Both the position numbers and the translations under genes were made by a program. Below are positions 12,801 through 24,110 of a stretch of DNA of 64,000 nucleotides, in pieces. Positions within the stretch are counted from its first letter, which is position 1; each line of letters begins with the position of its first letter. The DNA lies in assembly GCA_030141605.1 (NCBI GenBank), contig JAQGDQ010000023.1:248001-312000 (forward strand), read 5' to 3'. Source of the DNA: Tubiluchus corallicola (taxonomy: Eukaryota > Priapulida > Priapulimorpha > Priapulimorphida > Tubiluchidae). The notes beneath the pieces are model-generated. The model made no database searches. It saw nothing but the letters and a program-made list of their open reading frames with translations, and was not told the origin of the DNA.

Positions 12801-15800
12801 ATTACACACTATTGTATATTGATATTACACACTAAATCTTACACTCAATGATTTGTCTACTAGCTCTCTTATTTCTACAAAACAGCTAATGCTGATGCAT
12901 AAAAATCATCTAATGACAATTTGATTTAATTGAACAAAATAGCTTTACTTGCCTATTGGTGATTTGTTTACAGTTGATAATATCAAGCTCCTCAATGTTG
13001 TTACATTGTTGAGCAAATGTGCTGAAACAAACATAGTCACAATTAGTTGCTGAAAAGTACTAATTTGTTTATCCTTTTTTGTGGTTCTTCTCACAGCATC
13101 TTGCTTAATTCCACTTTAAACTGAGTATCACCTTTAATGTGAAGAAGCTAGGTCTCAACATTATACAGAAATATCTTACAGAAATTGCTTAAACCTGTCA
13201 AAAAACAGGGTGGCTTATCACCTCCATGTATCAACCACAAAAACACCTAACTTCTGATGTTCATCTTTATAAAATGGCTACAGTCTCATCTAAGTTGATG
13301 CAAAACATACTTCCCTTTTAGTCCACCAGACAAAAAATTGTAAAACTGCATTGTCATTCTAGTCTAGTTTGATTTACTTAACGAATTTTTCTACTACACA
13401 CATTATGACTCTTTGTCTATGGAAGGAGTTTTAAACTTCAACAGTTTGCTCGGAATGCTCGTTCTCCTAATTTTATCCTGAACATTTCTAGATCCAGCTT
13501 TTTCCAGTAGGTTTTTCATTTGCAAAACTCTTTACAAGAAAATTGTTTCCTAGTTGGATACAATGGCATTTGCTTCAAGCACAAAATCAATAGAACGTTA
13601 TTTCCTAGCTTGGCTATAAGAATTGTTGCTCCCTGAACGTGTATTTGTCCACATCGTGACTGTGACCCTTGCCGTGAATGACCACTGTCCTAATCTGTGA
13701 CCATTTGCACAAGGGTGCACACAGGTCAGCATTCAGTTAGATAACACATAAGTTTAATTCTTCGGCAGTGAATGCCAGTTTTTCCCGTGTTTAATCTAAT
13801 GACCAAAATCCATTAATTAATAATTAACTCATCTATAATTTATCAGATTCCAATCAGTGTGAAACATCTACTTTTTTCCCATCTACATTTAATCTACATC
13901 AACTTATGCATCATCTACATGTATATATCTACTTTCATCCACTTAAATAAATAAAAACAACAGTGAGTACATTATTAATAAATTCCGTTAGCTCCTTCAT
14001 TTTACAATGTAAAATTTTGTAAATTTTGTGGCTGATTATGCCACCGCACATGCAAAGATATCTATAACTAACTGTCTGCGTAAGTCTGGTTTCAGAATGC
14101 AGGGTCACATTTCCCGTACAACTTGATAAAAGCATGGCGTCTTTCAGTTGGTAGAATCGGTAGGAAAATATTCGAAGTTTTATTATTACAAGCTATTTAA
14201 TACACTTAAACTGTGCCAAGCAAATCCATTGTAACTTACATCATAGCACCATCATCAACGCTTTGACAACCATGTAAGCTTAAAGACTTGAGAAATCCTC
14301 CACATCTCTTTGCGAGATTTCGAACGACATCGCCCTCTATGTCTCGTTGAAACTCAAACAGGTCAACATGCATCCAATTACTGCCATCCAGTGCCAATAA
14401 GTTCCAGTACTGAAATATACAATAGAAAACTTACTTTTGTCTTAGCAAAACATGCAAAATAGTTGTACACTACAGAGAATCCAGAACGTTTACTATATGA
14501 TCGAGGAAAATCTATTTTTCAGGTCTGCCTGCAAGTTACTTTCCCCGATGTTTTTGGGAATATCATTTTTTAAATCTGGTAGTGCAACTGATGACAGTTT
14601 CTGGAGTTGTAAATGACCACTGGGTCAAAGTCACTGGTCAACCCAACAAAATTTGGTACTTCCTGTTACTGCAAATGTGGAGCTTAGACAAGTCTTGAAA
14701 TGATTATCAAGAAAATTTAAAAATGAACTAAAAACACTCGAGGAGCTCAAATTCGCTTAAAAAACAACACATAATATGCTCACCATAAGTCAAGGCTAAA
14801 TACAAACTCTTTCAGGTGATTTTGCTACATATAAATAAGTGTCTTGGCACATTTGCAACAGATTAAGAAGAAATACAAATCGCAAAAAGGAAAAGCAAAA
14901 ATAGTTAGTGTTTTTATACCTTCGACACTTGGGCACATCTGCACAGAGCTACAACATCTAGATATGAAAATATCCTGCAACAAAGCAAAATTAAAAAGTT
15001 TGTCTAACTTTGTCTTTTTTTAACTAATAAACCATTACAAAAAAAAATCAACAAATTTGGATGACCTATTAATAATTTAATGATTTTCAAAATAAGATGC
15101 ATCATGAAAATGTTCAATGAAGCTAGAAACTGAAACTACGAACCTGTTCAGCATCTAAGAATTACCATTGTACTATCCAGCAACTATTACATAAATGCTT
15201 AAGCATAATAAAACATTTAATTAGCTGACGCTGATGTAAATGTGTATGGACTTGCAAAAATCCTATAAGTGGTCCTTCTAGAGTAACACATTTTCAAAAT
15301 TAATATGACTACAGTTGAACCATCTTTGTTAATTCTTTCTCAAGTCAGTATTTATACAACATTATGAACGGAAATTTAAAATGTACACAATCAAATATTT
15401 GATAATACCCAGTCATACTAAACTAGGATATCTACATCCGCTAGCTGGTTAGTTACATTCCAGTGTACTTACCGTAGTAGAAGCTCTTTTGGCAACAAAT
15501 GATTTATTAAGGCCTCATCTAGTGCCAAGGCTCTTTGTGTTTCTGCCCTCACATTAACCTGAAACAAGTAACGAGGTTAAGCTAGTTTCTTTCCAATTTT
15601 AGCCCCCCTGAATGCATCCGTGAATATGTGAGAAGGCTGGGAGTAAGAGAGAGAGAGAGAAATCATCATGGAAATCTAGGGTAAACGGTCACGACATGTC
15701 TTTTGCATAATGCACAAAGGCAAATCACTAGGGATGAAATTCCATCAAGTTAATTACTCTAGTAGATAAACGATACGGGATCCTAAACTTAAGCAACCAC

Positions 15801-16845
15801 TGATTTTAAACTACAAGTCTACTGGCATCCAAAACATTCTGTTGCATAGAAATGTGTTATGAGAATAAAAAAACAATAATTATAAATTGAGTTCTTATTT
15901 AGTTTGTTTAATTGCTGATTTTATTGTTGATACGTACTAGCAGTTTGAGTTTGATTACATGTGTATGCAACTTTCCCATTTACTGTGTGACTCTACAATT
16001 TACTCATATTACATCATAAATTAGTATTTACCAAAAATTATTGTGAAGATATCACAGTCACTGTGATACCAAAATAGTTATAGCAGTATGTATTAAAAAA
16101 AAAACAGCTGCTTTAAAAGTAGTAGTTACCTACTGCCCTCTAGCAGGACAATTTGCATGATCAAGTTGCTTAATTAAAGGAAAATCGGACCCAAAGTCAA
16201 AATAATGTAAACAGTAAAATATTGAAAGGAAGCAAACTATTTTTTCAGGAATGAGTTACGCGAAAAAAATAATTACCACAAAAACATAATTTTGTGTTCG
16301 CGCAGCTGGTTCTTCGCTGTTACATGCACTTCACCATTCGCTAGTTAGACGAGCAGTAGCATTTACGTCTCGGAGGTGTTACACAAAAAATAGGTGCTGT
16401 ACCTCTCAGTTGGAGATGTTCGGTTGCGACGTATTACACATGCTCGATAGCTCACGGTAAATTTGAAATATGAATTTTAAACTTAAAATTTTGCAAGTTT
16501 TCGGATATCACTCCAAACATAGTACAGTAGCACTGTACTACATTTTTTGCCATAACAACCACATTTGACAAGTTCATGGAATGTTTGCACTGTTTAAAAT
16601 TATGTTCAGTTGTGATGTCATCACTAGCTGGGCTTGCCCGCCATTAATTAATGTTCTATTATTTAATTATCAGAAGCGTTTTGGCATTATCATACGTGTT
16701 AAAATACATACTTCTTACCATACTTCAGAAATCATCCTGTTTTCCTTTAATACTGTTCCACATGACTTACCTTTTGTTTGTAGTATGGATGGGAGATGCC
16801 ACTGATGTACAATTTGCCGCTGCTCTTGCCAGATTTCACGTACAT
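3694..16845 (-). CDS. FBXL20: F-box and leucine-rich-repeat protein, FBXL2/FBXL20 type, 12 coding exons
   Basis: This is the substrate-binding subunit of an SCF (SKP1-CUL1-F-box) ubiquitin ligase. Coding exons in transcript order: 16771-16845, 15473-15558, 14920-14974, 14240-14409, 12953-13021, 12434-12529, 11554-11677, 10261-10353, 8026-8217, 6808-6909, 5847-6059 and 3694-3804. They total 1386 bases (461 residues plus stop; human FBXL20 has about 436). Phases agree at every junction. The F-box spans about residues 46-92 and contains LPKELLLRIFSYLD and ALCRCAQVSK. Next comes the family signature LALDGSNW, then QRDIEG and cysteine-containing LRRs to about residue 425. The tail VHLPNLKVHAYFAP and a terminal CaaX box are as in FBXL2/20. 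An invertebrate ortholog of the FBXL2/FBXL20 pair is most likely. Introns hold several transposons. Confidence 0.93.
3885..4182. repeat. diverged direct duplication of about 60 bp
   Basis: The segment around 3887-3948 recurs around 4120-4181 in the same orientation with roughly 80% identity. Shared parts include gaactttat, atatctca and ttcaa. The spacing is about 230 bases. It lies in the last intron of the FBXL-type gene. A nine-G run follows at about 4227-4236. Confidence 0.5.
4270..4450. mobile_element. small non-autonomous DNA transposon, pogo/Tigger-like (MITE)
   Basis: 181 bp bounded by terminal inverted repeats that match at about 20 of 23 positions. The left end begins cagtcaaacctcgttataat and the right end, reverse-complemented, begins cagtcaaacctttttatact. 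The left flank ends in TA, while the right flank reads AT, so the expected TA duplication is imperfect. The end sequence is of the pogo/Tigger kind. It has no coding capacity. Confidence 0.65.
4452..4620 (-). mobile_element. LINE 3' end remnant with simple-sequence tail
   Basis: Read on the minus strand this ends with aataaagatcttatcttatc, an AATAAA followed by short repeated tail units. Such tails mark the 3' ends of CR1/L2-like LINEs. Nothing upstream on this strand is recognisable as reverse transcriptase. It abuts the MITE ending at 4450. Confidence 0.4.
4925..5044. mobile_element. fragment resembling another pogo-like end
   Basis: On the minus strand it contains several TATAATG-centred motifs, including atataatgatatcgag near its end and cattataatgg. 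These resemble the TATAATG motifs in the pogo-like ends of the element at 4270-4450. No second end was found, so it may be a truncated copy. Confidence 0.3.
5045..5785. mobile_element. probable degenerate hAT-like element
   Basis: The left end reads tagaggctaaaactgagt; the right end, reverse-complemented, reads tagaggccagagctgcgc. The flanking octamers attatatg (5037-5044) and gttacatg (5786-5793) agree at 6 of 8 positions, which fits a decayed 8 bp duplication. The interior is rich in CAGCTGA motifs in both orientations near the ends. No transposase remains. Confidence 0.4.
7553..7833. mobile_element. hAT-like MITE, 281 bp
   Basis: The ends are inverted: cagggccagattatg at left and, reverse-complemented, cagggctggattaccctata at right. 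The flanking octamers attgaagg (7545-7552) and gttgaaag (7834-7841) match at 6 of 8, consistent with an old 8 bp target duplication. The CAGGGCYRGATTA start and the interior run of G/C-rich 'ggggcccc'-type sequence are typical of hAT elements. It lies in the intron between FBXL exons 9 and 10. Confidence 0.7.
8740..9930 (+). mobile_element. degenerate LINE, C-terminal reverse transcriptase and 3' tail
   Basis: Broken plus-strand frames between about 8750 and 9400 spell the end of a non-LTR reverse transcriptase. A VNSVKYLG segment (about 8862-8887) is followed by a region with a LINTYLQYCL-like stretch. Around 9240-9345 comes YNTRASANSNLYQG, then RGAILWNSL, the conserved end of CR1/Jockey-type ORF2 proteins. 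Several stops and frameshifts interrupt it. The 3' part ends with aataaatttactattactat at about 9910, an AATAAA-type signal with short-repeat tail. It is inserted in sense opposite to the host gene, in the intron between FBXL exons 8 and 9. Confidence 0.75.
10404..10962. mobile_element. hAT-like non-autonomous transposon with exact 8 bp target duplication
   Basis: 559 bp flanked by identical octamers attcaaaa at 10396-10403 and 10963-10970. The left end begins caaggacacaccggatcc and the right end, reverse-complemented, begins taaggatgtaccgtattcgg. GGATCCGG-type motifs recur near both ends. The 8 bp duplication and the 'aaggatgtaccg' style end point to the hAT superfamily. There is no transposase frame. 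It begins 50 bases upstream of the splice acceptor of FBXL exon 8. Confidence 0.85.
11042..11536. mobile_element. pogo/Tigger-like non-autonomous transposon, 495 bp
   Basis: It is flanked by TA on both sides (11040-11041 and 11537-11538). Inverted ends of 26 bases differ at one position; both start cagtggccgccgcttatt. Variants of a 15-base motif, TTAATATGGACAGCC or TTATTGTGGACAGCC, occur about seven times, clustered near both ends and mostly in one orientation. These may be transposase-binding sites. The middle has no frame I recognise. The right end stops 12 bases from the 5' splice site of FBXL exon 7. Confidence 0.85.
12947..12952 (-). promoter_or_regulatory. GC-type 5' splice site (GC-AG intron)
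   Basis: FBXL exon 5 must end at 12953 to keep frame with exon 6 (AG|A, Arg). The intron therefore starts gcaagt on the minus strand, preceded by AG: the strong AG|GCAAGT form typical of GC-AG introns. No GT donor is available that keeps the frame and the family alignment. The acceptor is the ordinary ttgcag before 12529. Confidence 0.85.
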
Positions 16846-16920
16846 CGGAATGTGCCCATTACTGCTGCACAGGGGGGAAGCCGTGGCTAAGGAGGGAACC
16901 AGTTCATCCCCGGTAGAAAT
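16771..16920 (-). CDS. FBXL20: FBXL-type first recognised exon; start codon uncertain
   Basis: The exon ends with a good donor (AAG|gtaagt) at 16771 in phase 0. The first ATG in frame is at 16845 and gives a 25-residue leader before exon 2. The frame is open upstream of that ATG for 25 more codons, to 16920. There it meets gtag preceded by a long T run, which looks like a splice acceptor. So either the ATG at 16845 is the start with a 5' untranslated exon upstream, or a further coding exon exists. The acceptor could also receive a trans-spliced leader in lineages that do this. The N-terminus is not conserved in the family, so alignment does not decide. Confidence 0.6.
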
Positions 16921-19160
16921 CTACAAAAAAATGATATAAAAAAGATAGAAGAAAGAACCGCTTATATTATTATCAATGGTAAAATATCGATTAATTCAAA
17001 AAGTTGTTTAATGGCATAAAAAGACGACGTCACAGAACTGTCTGTTTAAATACATAGATCTTGCCACATATATCGTATGAAATGTGACACGGTGTGAAAT
17101 CAAAACAACAGTTTCTAACAATTAACGTCATAAAAAAACGTGAGGTTCGAAATAATCAGAGGTTTGTAAATTGTCGATACATAGTTAGTAGGGTTATCTA
17201 CGCATATATAAACTCTATCAACCGATATTAACGGTAAATACGTTAAACTCTGGGCGACCGGCCAATTAAATGTAAATAAACGAAGTTTATAAGATAAACA
17301 ATGTGTTAATAATTGCGACACACATGAGAAAATCTAAATATAGTTTATACAACACGCACATTATTGTTACATGGCAACAAGTTCAACGTACAAAGTACTG
17401 TGGAAACACTTCTTAACCCGTACACAAGTACAGTTTATTATTGCTGTTTGGATAATGCCTTAGCTCCTAATAATGTACAAATTATGCATTCGTCGACCTG
17501 AACTATGGAAAAATAACACAACCGTTCTTCAAAGCATGATTCCGATTAAAATAAAATTATTGTGCACAGGAATTTCATATTTTAAATTAGTTCTATACAA
17601 AATTAAAGGCTGGTTATTAGCGTATATAATTGTTTATTTCGTAAATTATAGTCTACAAATTAGCACTACGATGGCAATTATTGTAAAATGCCAGAGTTAA
17701 TAAATATCTCTGCTTATTAAAGATGCACCAGCTTCTGTTAATTCTGCTCATAATAACTTTAGTAGAAACAACACCAACGATTTAACAATGCAAGTGATAG
17801 TATATTAGAGGTATTGTTACGACATCTATTGATGAGAAACGGAACTCCTGATAAGCTATAGCGCGATTGACATTCAGCCAATGCCAAGTTTTGTCTAGTG
17901 CTAGTCTTACCCACAGTTCATGTAAACTTATTTGTTTAGTTTAACATGTGACGATTATTTGCAGTAAAGACGCGAGCTGATCACTGCTTTAATCGGATAA
18001 TAACATTACCATCATTGTGACATTAGCACACATACGCCTACTCCTTCCCATCAGATTTATATGTTCGTCCCACACACTTTCCAAGGAAAACGCATAAATC
18101 ACAGTAACTGTTAATTAGGTATCGTAATTAACCAAACTGGATTGTGGCTTTGATTAAAGTGAGCCATTTGTTGAAGAAGCCAGGCAGTAAACTTCAATGA
18201 GTGATAAAATAACGGTTATTAGATGGCAATGCTGCGTATTGGTTAATAACTGGAAGCAAGCTAATAAAAGGCTTCATTGCAATAACCAGCCAGGGTTTCT
18301 ATTAGTAGTTATAGCAAATTCCCGGTAGAGGACGCCACTGCTGAAAATCACAAAAGAATTCTCGGAAGCCAGGCAAGCCACTTCGCTGCGCAACAGGAAA
18401 TGCCAGCTGCTTAACGATTTTTTCACTTTGCTAATACTTTCAAACTACAGAAACGATAGGCATCTGTTCAAAGCACTGTTAGTTTTTAATATTCAAATAG
18501 CACTTTTAGTGATTTTGAAGTTATGCGTTTCTCACAAAAACGTCATCAAATGACTGGCGTTACTATAACTACATTCAATTTCTTTATATGAGTGTTAGCA
18601 GTTGATTAATATAGTGCAGGCAATATTAAACTTAAACCGTATTATTTCGCAACTATTATTGTATCACCACTTGCTGTCTTTGTTTTGGTTTAAATATTTC
18701 AGAGTCTGTTATAGATAAAATCAGGTTTAATTATAACAATGTTATTAGAAGGTTTTTAGAAGAAAAAATTGCAGGCTTTTTGTAGTGCTTCTCACATGTG
18801 AACAGATTTGCTTTTAACACATTTATCTGGGTATTTCGTCTAGAACTGGCAACCCTTCTCTATCTAGTATTCATGACCTTATATGTGGCTGTGCATCTGG
18901 CCATAAAGCTAATTTTAATAATTTCAGAATTGTGGCCAAAACTGCAAATAAATGGGACTTATATTAATGAAAGAAAGTTTATCTATGTCCCTAATAAACC
19001 TCTTAATGTGCAAAGTAATTTCTTAACTTTGTTTACAAACACCTAGCTATACTTTTTACTGCATTACTGCATTTTATTGCATACTTTTACTTAATTTATT
19101 ACATCTTTGGCTTCCTCGCAAATACGTAATTAGTGAATTTCCGTACAGTAGGCCCAATCT
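16921..19160. other. no gene recognised; upstream of the FBXL-type gene
   Basis: It should contain the 5' leader exon and promoter of the FBXL-type gene, but I could not place them. Open frames are short and of random-looking composition. Confidence 0.4.
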
Positions 19161-19186
19161 ATATAACTCTTGTTTGTTTGTATAGT

Positions 19187-19290
19187 CTGACGATGCCTGC
19201 AGGCTACAGTCGAAACATTTATGACATGCTTTTTAACATTTTATATCTTAAAAGTTTTAATAAAAGTTATTTCTTTTTATAATGCTGTGA
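19187..19290 (+). mobile_element. possible retroelement end with CTGACGA...GTCGAAAC motif
   Basis: The sequence ctgacgatgcctgcaggc is followed after a few bases by gtcgaaac (19209-19216). Motifs of this form, CTGANGA then GAAAC around a small hairpin, are known from hammerhead-like and Penelope-like retroelement ends. Here the GCC-TGCA-GGC palindrome gives a small hairpin, but the expected GUH cleavage triplet is not seen after the last stem. A poly-T-rich tail with AATAAA follows at about 19258. Confidence 0.3.
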
Positions 19291-19639
19291 GAGTACCCGT
19301 ATAAATTGACATTGATTATAGTTTGCTCGTGAGAAAAATAAGAATCTTAATAACTGGGCTTTTATTAATAAACAATTATTTAATTTGTTAGCAGTGACTA
19401 AATAAGTGATTTACATCACATAGCAGGTGTTTGGTACAGGAGAGCTAGACAAGAGAGTACTGTGTTGCTGAGATAAAAGCTGTAGGCCTACATATATTAA
19501 CTTGGATTTTTATATGTATGTAGACTGTGTATGTAGATTATGATAAATATGTATATATTTATTTACATATCTAAATAAGGCGTAGATACACCTGTAAATG
19601 TTCAAAGTTGATTGTTTATAAAATTTATATCTGCCTAGT

Positions 19640-20025
19640 CATTTACTAACACACACCAGAAACATCACTAAATAAAATTAAATATGCAATATTGTATATA
19701 TGTTATTCTATTTATTGTATCTTTTTTTCTTTAACTTTATCACTGTTTTTTTTCTTAAACCTAATTTGTAATTTTCTTTCTAGTAATTTTTCAGCACATA
19801 AAGTTTCTATTTTATTAATTTAAGAAGGGTAGCTGAGTCGACGACCTGATGGTCTTTTGCTAACCTTTCTCTTGCACCCACTTAATCGCTTCTTGATGTA
19901 TATTTTCGCGTAAATTTTATATGATTAATCAGCTGTGTATTTTATGTAAATGTGCATTAGAAGAGATGAATAAACACCTCTTTGTCTATATATATGTCTA
20001 CGTCTATGTCTATATCTACAATGAT
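19640..20025 (+). mobile_element. LINE 3' end, same type as the 8740-9930 copy
   Basis: Around 19827-19880 it has gggtagctgagtcgacgacc followed by gatggtctttt. This aligns loosely with gggtgactagctgggcgact and atggtcttt at about 9801-9835 in the other LINE. It ends with a 'gaataaa' signal (about 19967) and a run of gtctat-type tail units to about 20020. No reverse transcriptase remains. Confidence 0.45.
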
Positions 20026-22029
20026 CACAAAATAACAACCACTTCCTAGTTCTCCAGTTAAACATTGCTCGCATTCTCGTACACAAACATAAGAAAAAGT
20101 ACTTTGACTGATATGCTACCAATGACTCCAAGATAAGAGGGTAAATTTACAAAAAACATAAGAAAACAAGCGTGATAAAGAAACGCATGAATACCGAACT
20201 GTGCTACACGTATGACATCATGATTCAAACGTAAATGTCGATAACCTGATACTATTATGGTCTGTGTTCGGAACAGATTGCCCAATAACTGTTTACATTG
20301 TATATACAAAATGTTTTAGATAACTATGATTAAATCAATAAACATATTAGAGCAGTCAAAATGCGTATTTTGTAGCGGTTACATTCTGATAAGAGCACAG
20401 AACGGGCTTTGTGCGTAGGTAGCAGACAGATGATATGTGGATGAACTTTCAGTTACAACTTCAAACACGCACAAATGCCGGTTGTGTTAACATTATAGTT
20501 GAATCACTGTACTTTTAATATCAAAATGAAATTGACCTCATTGACCTGTTATTCTTAGTGTTTTATTGCAAAATTACACAAAACCAATAAACGTCAGAAA
20601 AGGGTGCGTGAATGCGTGGACCCATTGTGGGAGAGTTTTAGTAAAAATGCAGTTATGAAAGCAGCAAATCAAAGCAATCAAATCATATATATTCAATAGT
20701 GATATGTACTCATATGCACAACAACTTACCATGTTAAACAATTATATCAATTATCAAACGTACACACATCTGCATGAGTGAAAGAAACCACAAACCGCTA
20801 AAACAAGTTTTTACTAAACTAAATTACATTAAACACAAAATGTGTTAAAAAGACAAGGTTACACACAGAGCGTTGTCAATAACCCAGGTTAAGGTACTTA
20901 CACGCTTAAGCAGCAATACAGCTTGGAGTGCTACACGACTTAAATGCATTCAAGCTGCTGGAATGTGAAACCATTCGTTAAATACACCCCCAAAATATCT
21001 TCACATTAAATTACTCAAAATAAGCTCTACTACTATCAATTGAATGCAGCAAAACTGAAGTACACAAGCATGTATCATTTTTGATATTCTATTTCGATTG
21101 ATATTTCGCTAGTTACTGGAACCTGGCGTAAAAATATAAAATCAAAAAAGAGGACACAGAGGTTACCATTGCTTAAGCAGAAAGGCTAATTATAAATTAT
21201 AATTCCTCTATCATTATGTTCTATACTGTGCAGTGTTGCCCGCTAATCTCTGTTTTTGTCGTTACAATATTTTTGTTTACCAAACTGCCCACATGTGTAA
21301 AACATCGGTTTTTACATCATGATAAAACTGATGATACGCGTATACAATCAAATTTAGTGGGTTAATTTCTCTCTAGAAAAGATACATTAAATGACTTAAA
21401 ATTAATGGTTATGATGGCACCCAATTATGTATTAGCAACCACAATTATTGCCCTCATATTAAGATAATAAAACGTTTGTTGAGCTTTATTGTTATAAATG
21501 CAAGTAGTAATTACGTCATTATCAGCGATGAACTGCTTCAATGTGTAAGTCTCAAGGTTGCCGCATGTTCGGGTGACGTGGTTTACTGAGTAGATGTATC
21601 ACGCATTTAAAAACCCCGAAATTATACGATGAATCACATGAAGAGAATGACTGTAATCGATGAATCCGCGACAATAAAGATGAAATGATACGTGATGCGA
21701 TAATAATACGACGCAGATCTATTGTATAAGTCAGAGGTTTTAAGTAATTATAACAGTCACTTTGTTAGAGTATCAATGCAGCAGTGTCAAAAACTACTAC
21801 ACTGACACGCGATTATATTCTTAGACACTAGCAATAATGCCCGGAAGTCCCAACAGAGGATTTTTACACTTATTAGTCAGCGGCGTCACTCTATTTTTTA
21901 AAATGAAAATCGCCCCAACAACACCAGTTAGTACTCAGTCTCAAGTTTTAAGTTTATTTAACACTACACACTGAACATAAACAATCATACAGCCTGTGTA
22001 CAAATGCACAAAAATACGGTAAATTAACT

Positions 22030-22420
22030 AATAATGCTTATTAATGACAGATCAGTCTCTGGAGACCTTAGCATGGCGATACCCAGCATTTCGCCAAGGC
22101 CACCTCTGAAAAAAGAAAAACAAAAGACGAAAGGGTTACAATAGAAAAGTCGAAAAATGAAAAATGAATACAGGTCCAGAAAAGTCGGTGAAGCTTTAGT
22201 TACCAATTAAATAACTTTCTGGTAAGGAATTCCACATATAAGACACCCGATAGAAAAGCTATTTACAAAAAACCGTTTTGCAGTCAATAATGTTCAGGGT
22301 AAAACCACGAGAAACAGCAACAAAGCCAGTAGTCTGACAAAACTGTCGGCGATTAGGACCCAAGACATAAGGTATTGGGAGCACTTTCTAGTGGGCTCGT
22401 AGGAATAAAATAGCAATAAA
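22030..22420 (-). mobile_element. LINE reverse transcriptase C-terminus and 3' end
   Basis: On the minus strand between about 22420 and 22210 one frame reads a RRQFCQTTGFVAVSRG segment and then MWNSLPES, the terminal W-N-S-L-P motif of CR1/L2-type ORF2 proteins, with one stop in between. Downstream to 22030 is 3' untranslated-like sequence beginning with a T-rich run and 'aggtggccttggcg'. It is an isolated relic. Confidence 0.6.
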
Positions 22421-23480
22421 ACAGGCATATTTATTCATATGTAATAATATTTCATGACTTTGGAAGTCACCTGCTCGTCTCCTCCTATTTTTATTATCTC
22501 TCACATCTCTCATTCGTCCCCTTCACTTTCTCCCTCGTAATAACAGGCATCCGGTGTCACGTAAGAAGCTATATAAGGTCTATAGTTGTATCAGAATCAG
22601 ACTAAACACCTTATGTAACTATCAACAATAATTATTCCATCAATATCATTTTTCATTTCTACAAGCGCAAATACGGGAGCGTAAAAGTAATTAACTGCGA
22701 ATGACCGGATGTGGACTGGGGGTAACGCACTGGCAAGCGGAAGTGATCAAATGTGAACGTTGGTGAGTTTTTGTTATTTGTGCACTAGATTGGGCGACCG
22801 CTAATGACGGTCTATCCCGTCTGGCAATTGAGCAAGTTTTTTTACAAATGACAATAACAGGCAAACAAAGAAAACATGATAAGCAATGAGTCACTCAGGA
22901 ACTGAGAAAGCTAAATACAGTCACTACTAGAACATGAATTAAATTTACGCATTTTCACGCATTTTATAAATTATTAAAACGGAACTCTGTTTCTGACAGT
23001 CACTCTTTGCGCCTGCCAAGTCCACGCGATTTACAGCGTCTTAAAACCCGGAAGATTTAGAAAAATATGAACAAAGATCACGAACGAGAATTATTCAAAT
23101 GGAAATCGCGTTCTTATGTAAATAGATGACTAAAATCAAACGTTCTTGATGCAAAGATCGACTGTGTTGTGATTTCCCGCGGCCATTGCCCTTACAAATT
23201 AACCATGATACATTGAATCGATCCGGTAATATTAATGGTATAGGCAGCGTTCGTGCAATCACAAAATTATGCACTCAAACTTAACAAGAATAGTCAGCAA
23301 CGTTACTCAAGCGCAAATATAAACGTTTAATGAGGACTGGTGAATATTCAACAAATTTCTTTCAGAGTAGCACATATTCCTTTGTTCTGCTGTATCAGAC
23401 AAAGAAAAGTAAAAAAGCAGAAGAGGCAAGAAGCGATTTTGCATTAACTACAGCACAGTTGTTCTGAACTTCCGATATTC

Positions 23481-24110
23481 CAGTGTAGCAGGGCAAATTA
23501 ACCCCTGCCCAGATTAAACACGGGTATAGTTTTGCCCCGGGCAAAATATACCCCGGGGTATAAACTGTCCTGGGTCAAACTATACCTGGGGTGAAAAAAA
23601 ATGTACATTTATATTGTAGCAAGGACTTGCTAGTCTTAGAAGTTGAAATTTCAGGACGTTATGACTTTTATGAATGATGAACAGTAATTGCCATTATGTT
23701 ACAATTACATTACGTTGTTTTGGAAATGTGCTTTTATTTTAATGTATGAACACTACTGAGATGTGGTGGTAATCTTTGATCTTTGTGGCGTTTAATATTT
23801 TTACTGACTATAGTTTTCCTGGTTGAAGATCTGTGTGTGTTCAGAGTTGCGCTCTTATTTCAAAATTTAAGTCAGTTAGCTTTCTTAACTAACTTACTTG
23901 ACATAGGTTAAACCCCAATAAAATGTTGAAAAATTAAATAATTCTTGTGTATATCACTCTACACTGCTTATATCATGGGGGTACGATTTGCGCCGCGGTA
24001 TTAATTGGCCTAGGCGGGGGTATAATATACACGGGGTATAATCTAGTCTAGGCCGCTTTAAACACCCGGTTATAGTCTAAACTGGGGTATACTATGGTCT
24101 GTTACACTCA
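23481..24110. mobile_element. DNA-transposon-like element with palindromic CCCCGGGG motifs
   Basis: About 630 bp with imperfect inverted ends: cagtgtagcagggcaaatta at left and, reverse-complemented, gagtgtaacagaccatagta at right, each followed by ACCCC. The interior flanks hold many variants of TATACCCC and GGGGTATA. They include the perfect palindrome tataccccggggtata (23547-23562) and tttgccccgggcaaa (23530-23544). No clear target duplication and no coding sequence were found. The superfamily is undecided (hAT-like end). Confidence 0.6.

Noticed and set aside
22750-22830. gggcgaccgctaatgacggt block resembling the LINE 3' untranslated type at 9800
   Set aside because: Too short, and no tail follows.
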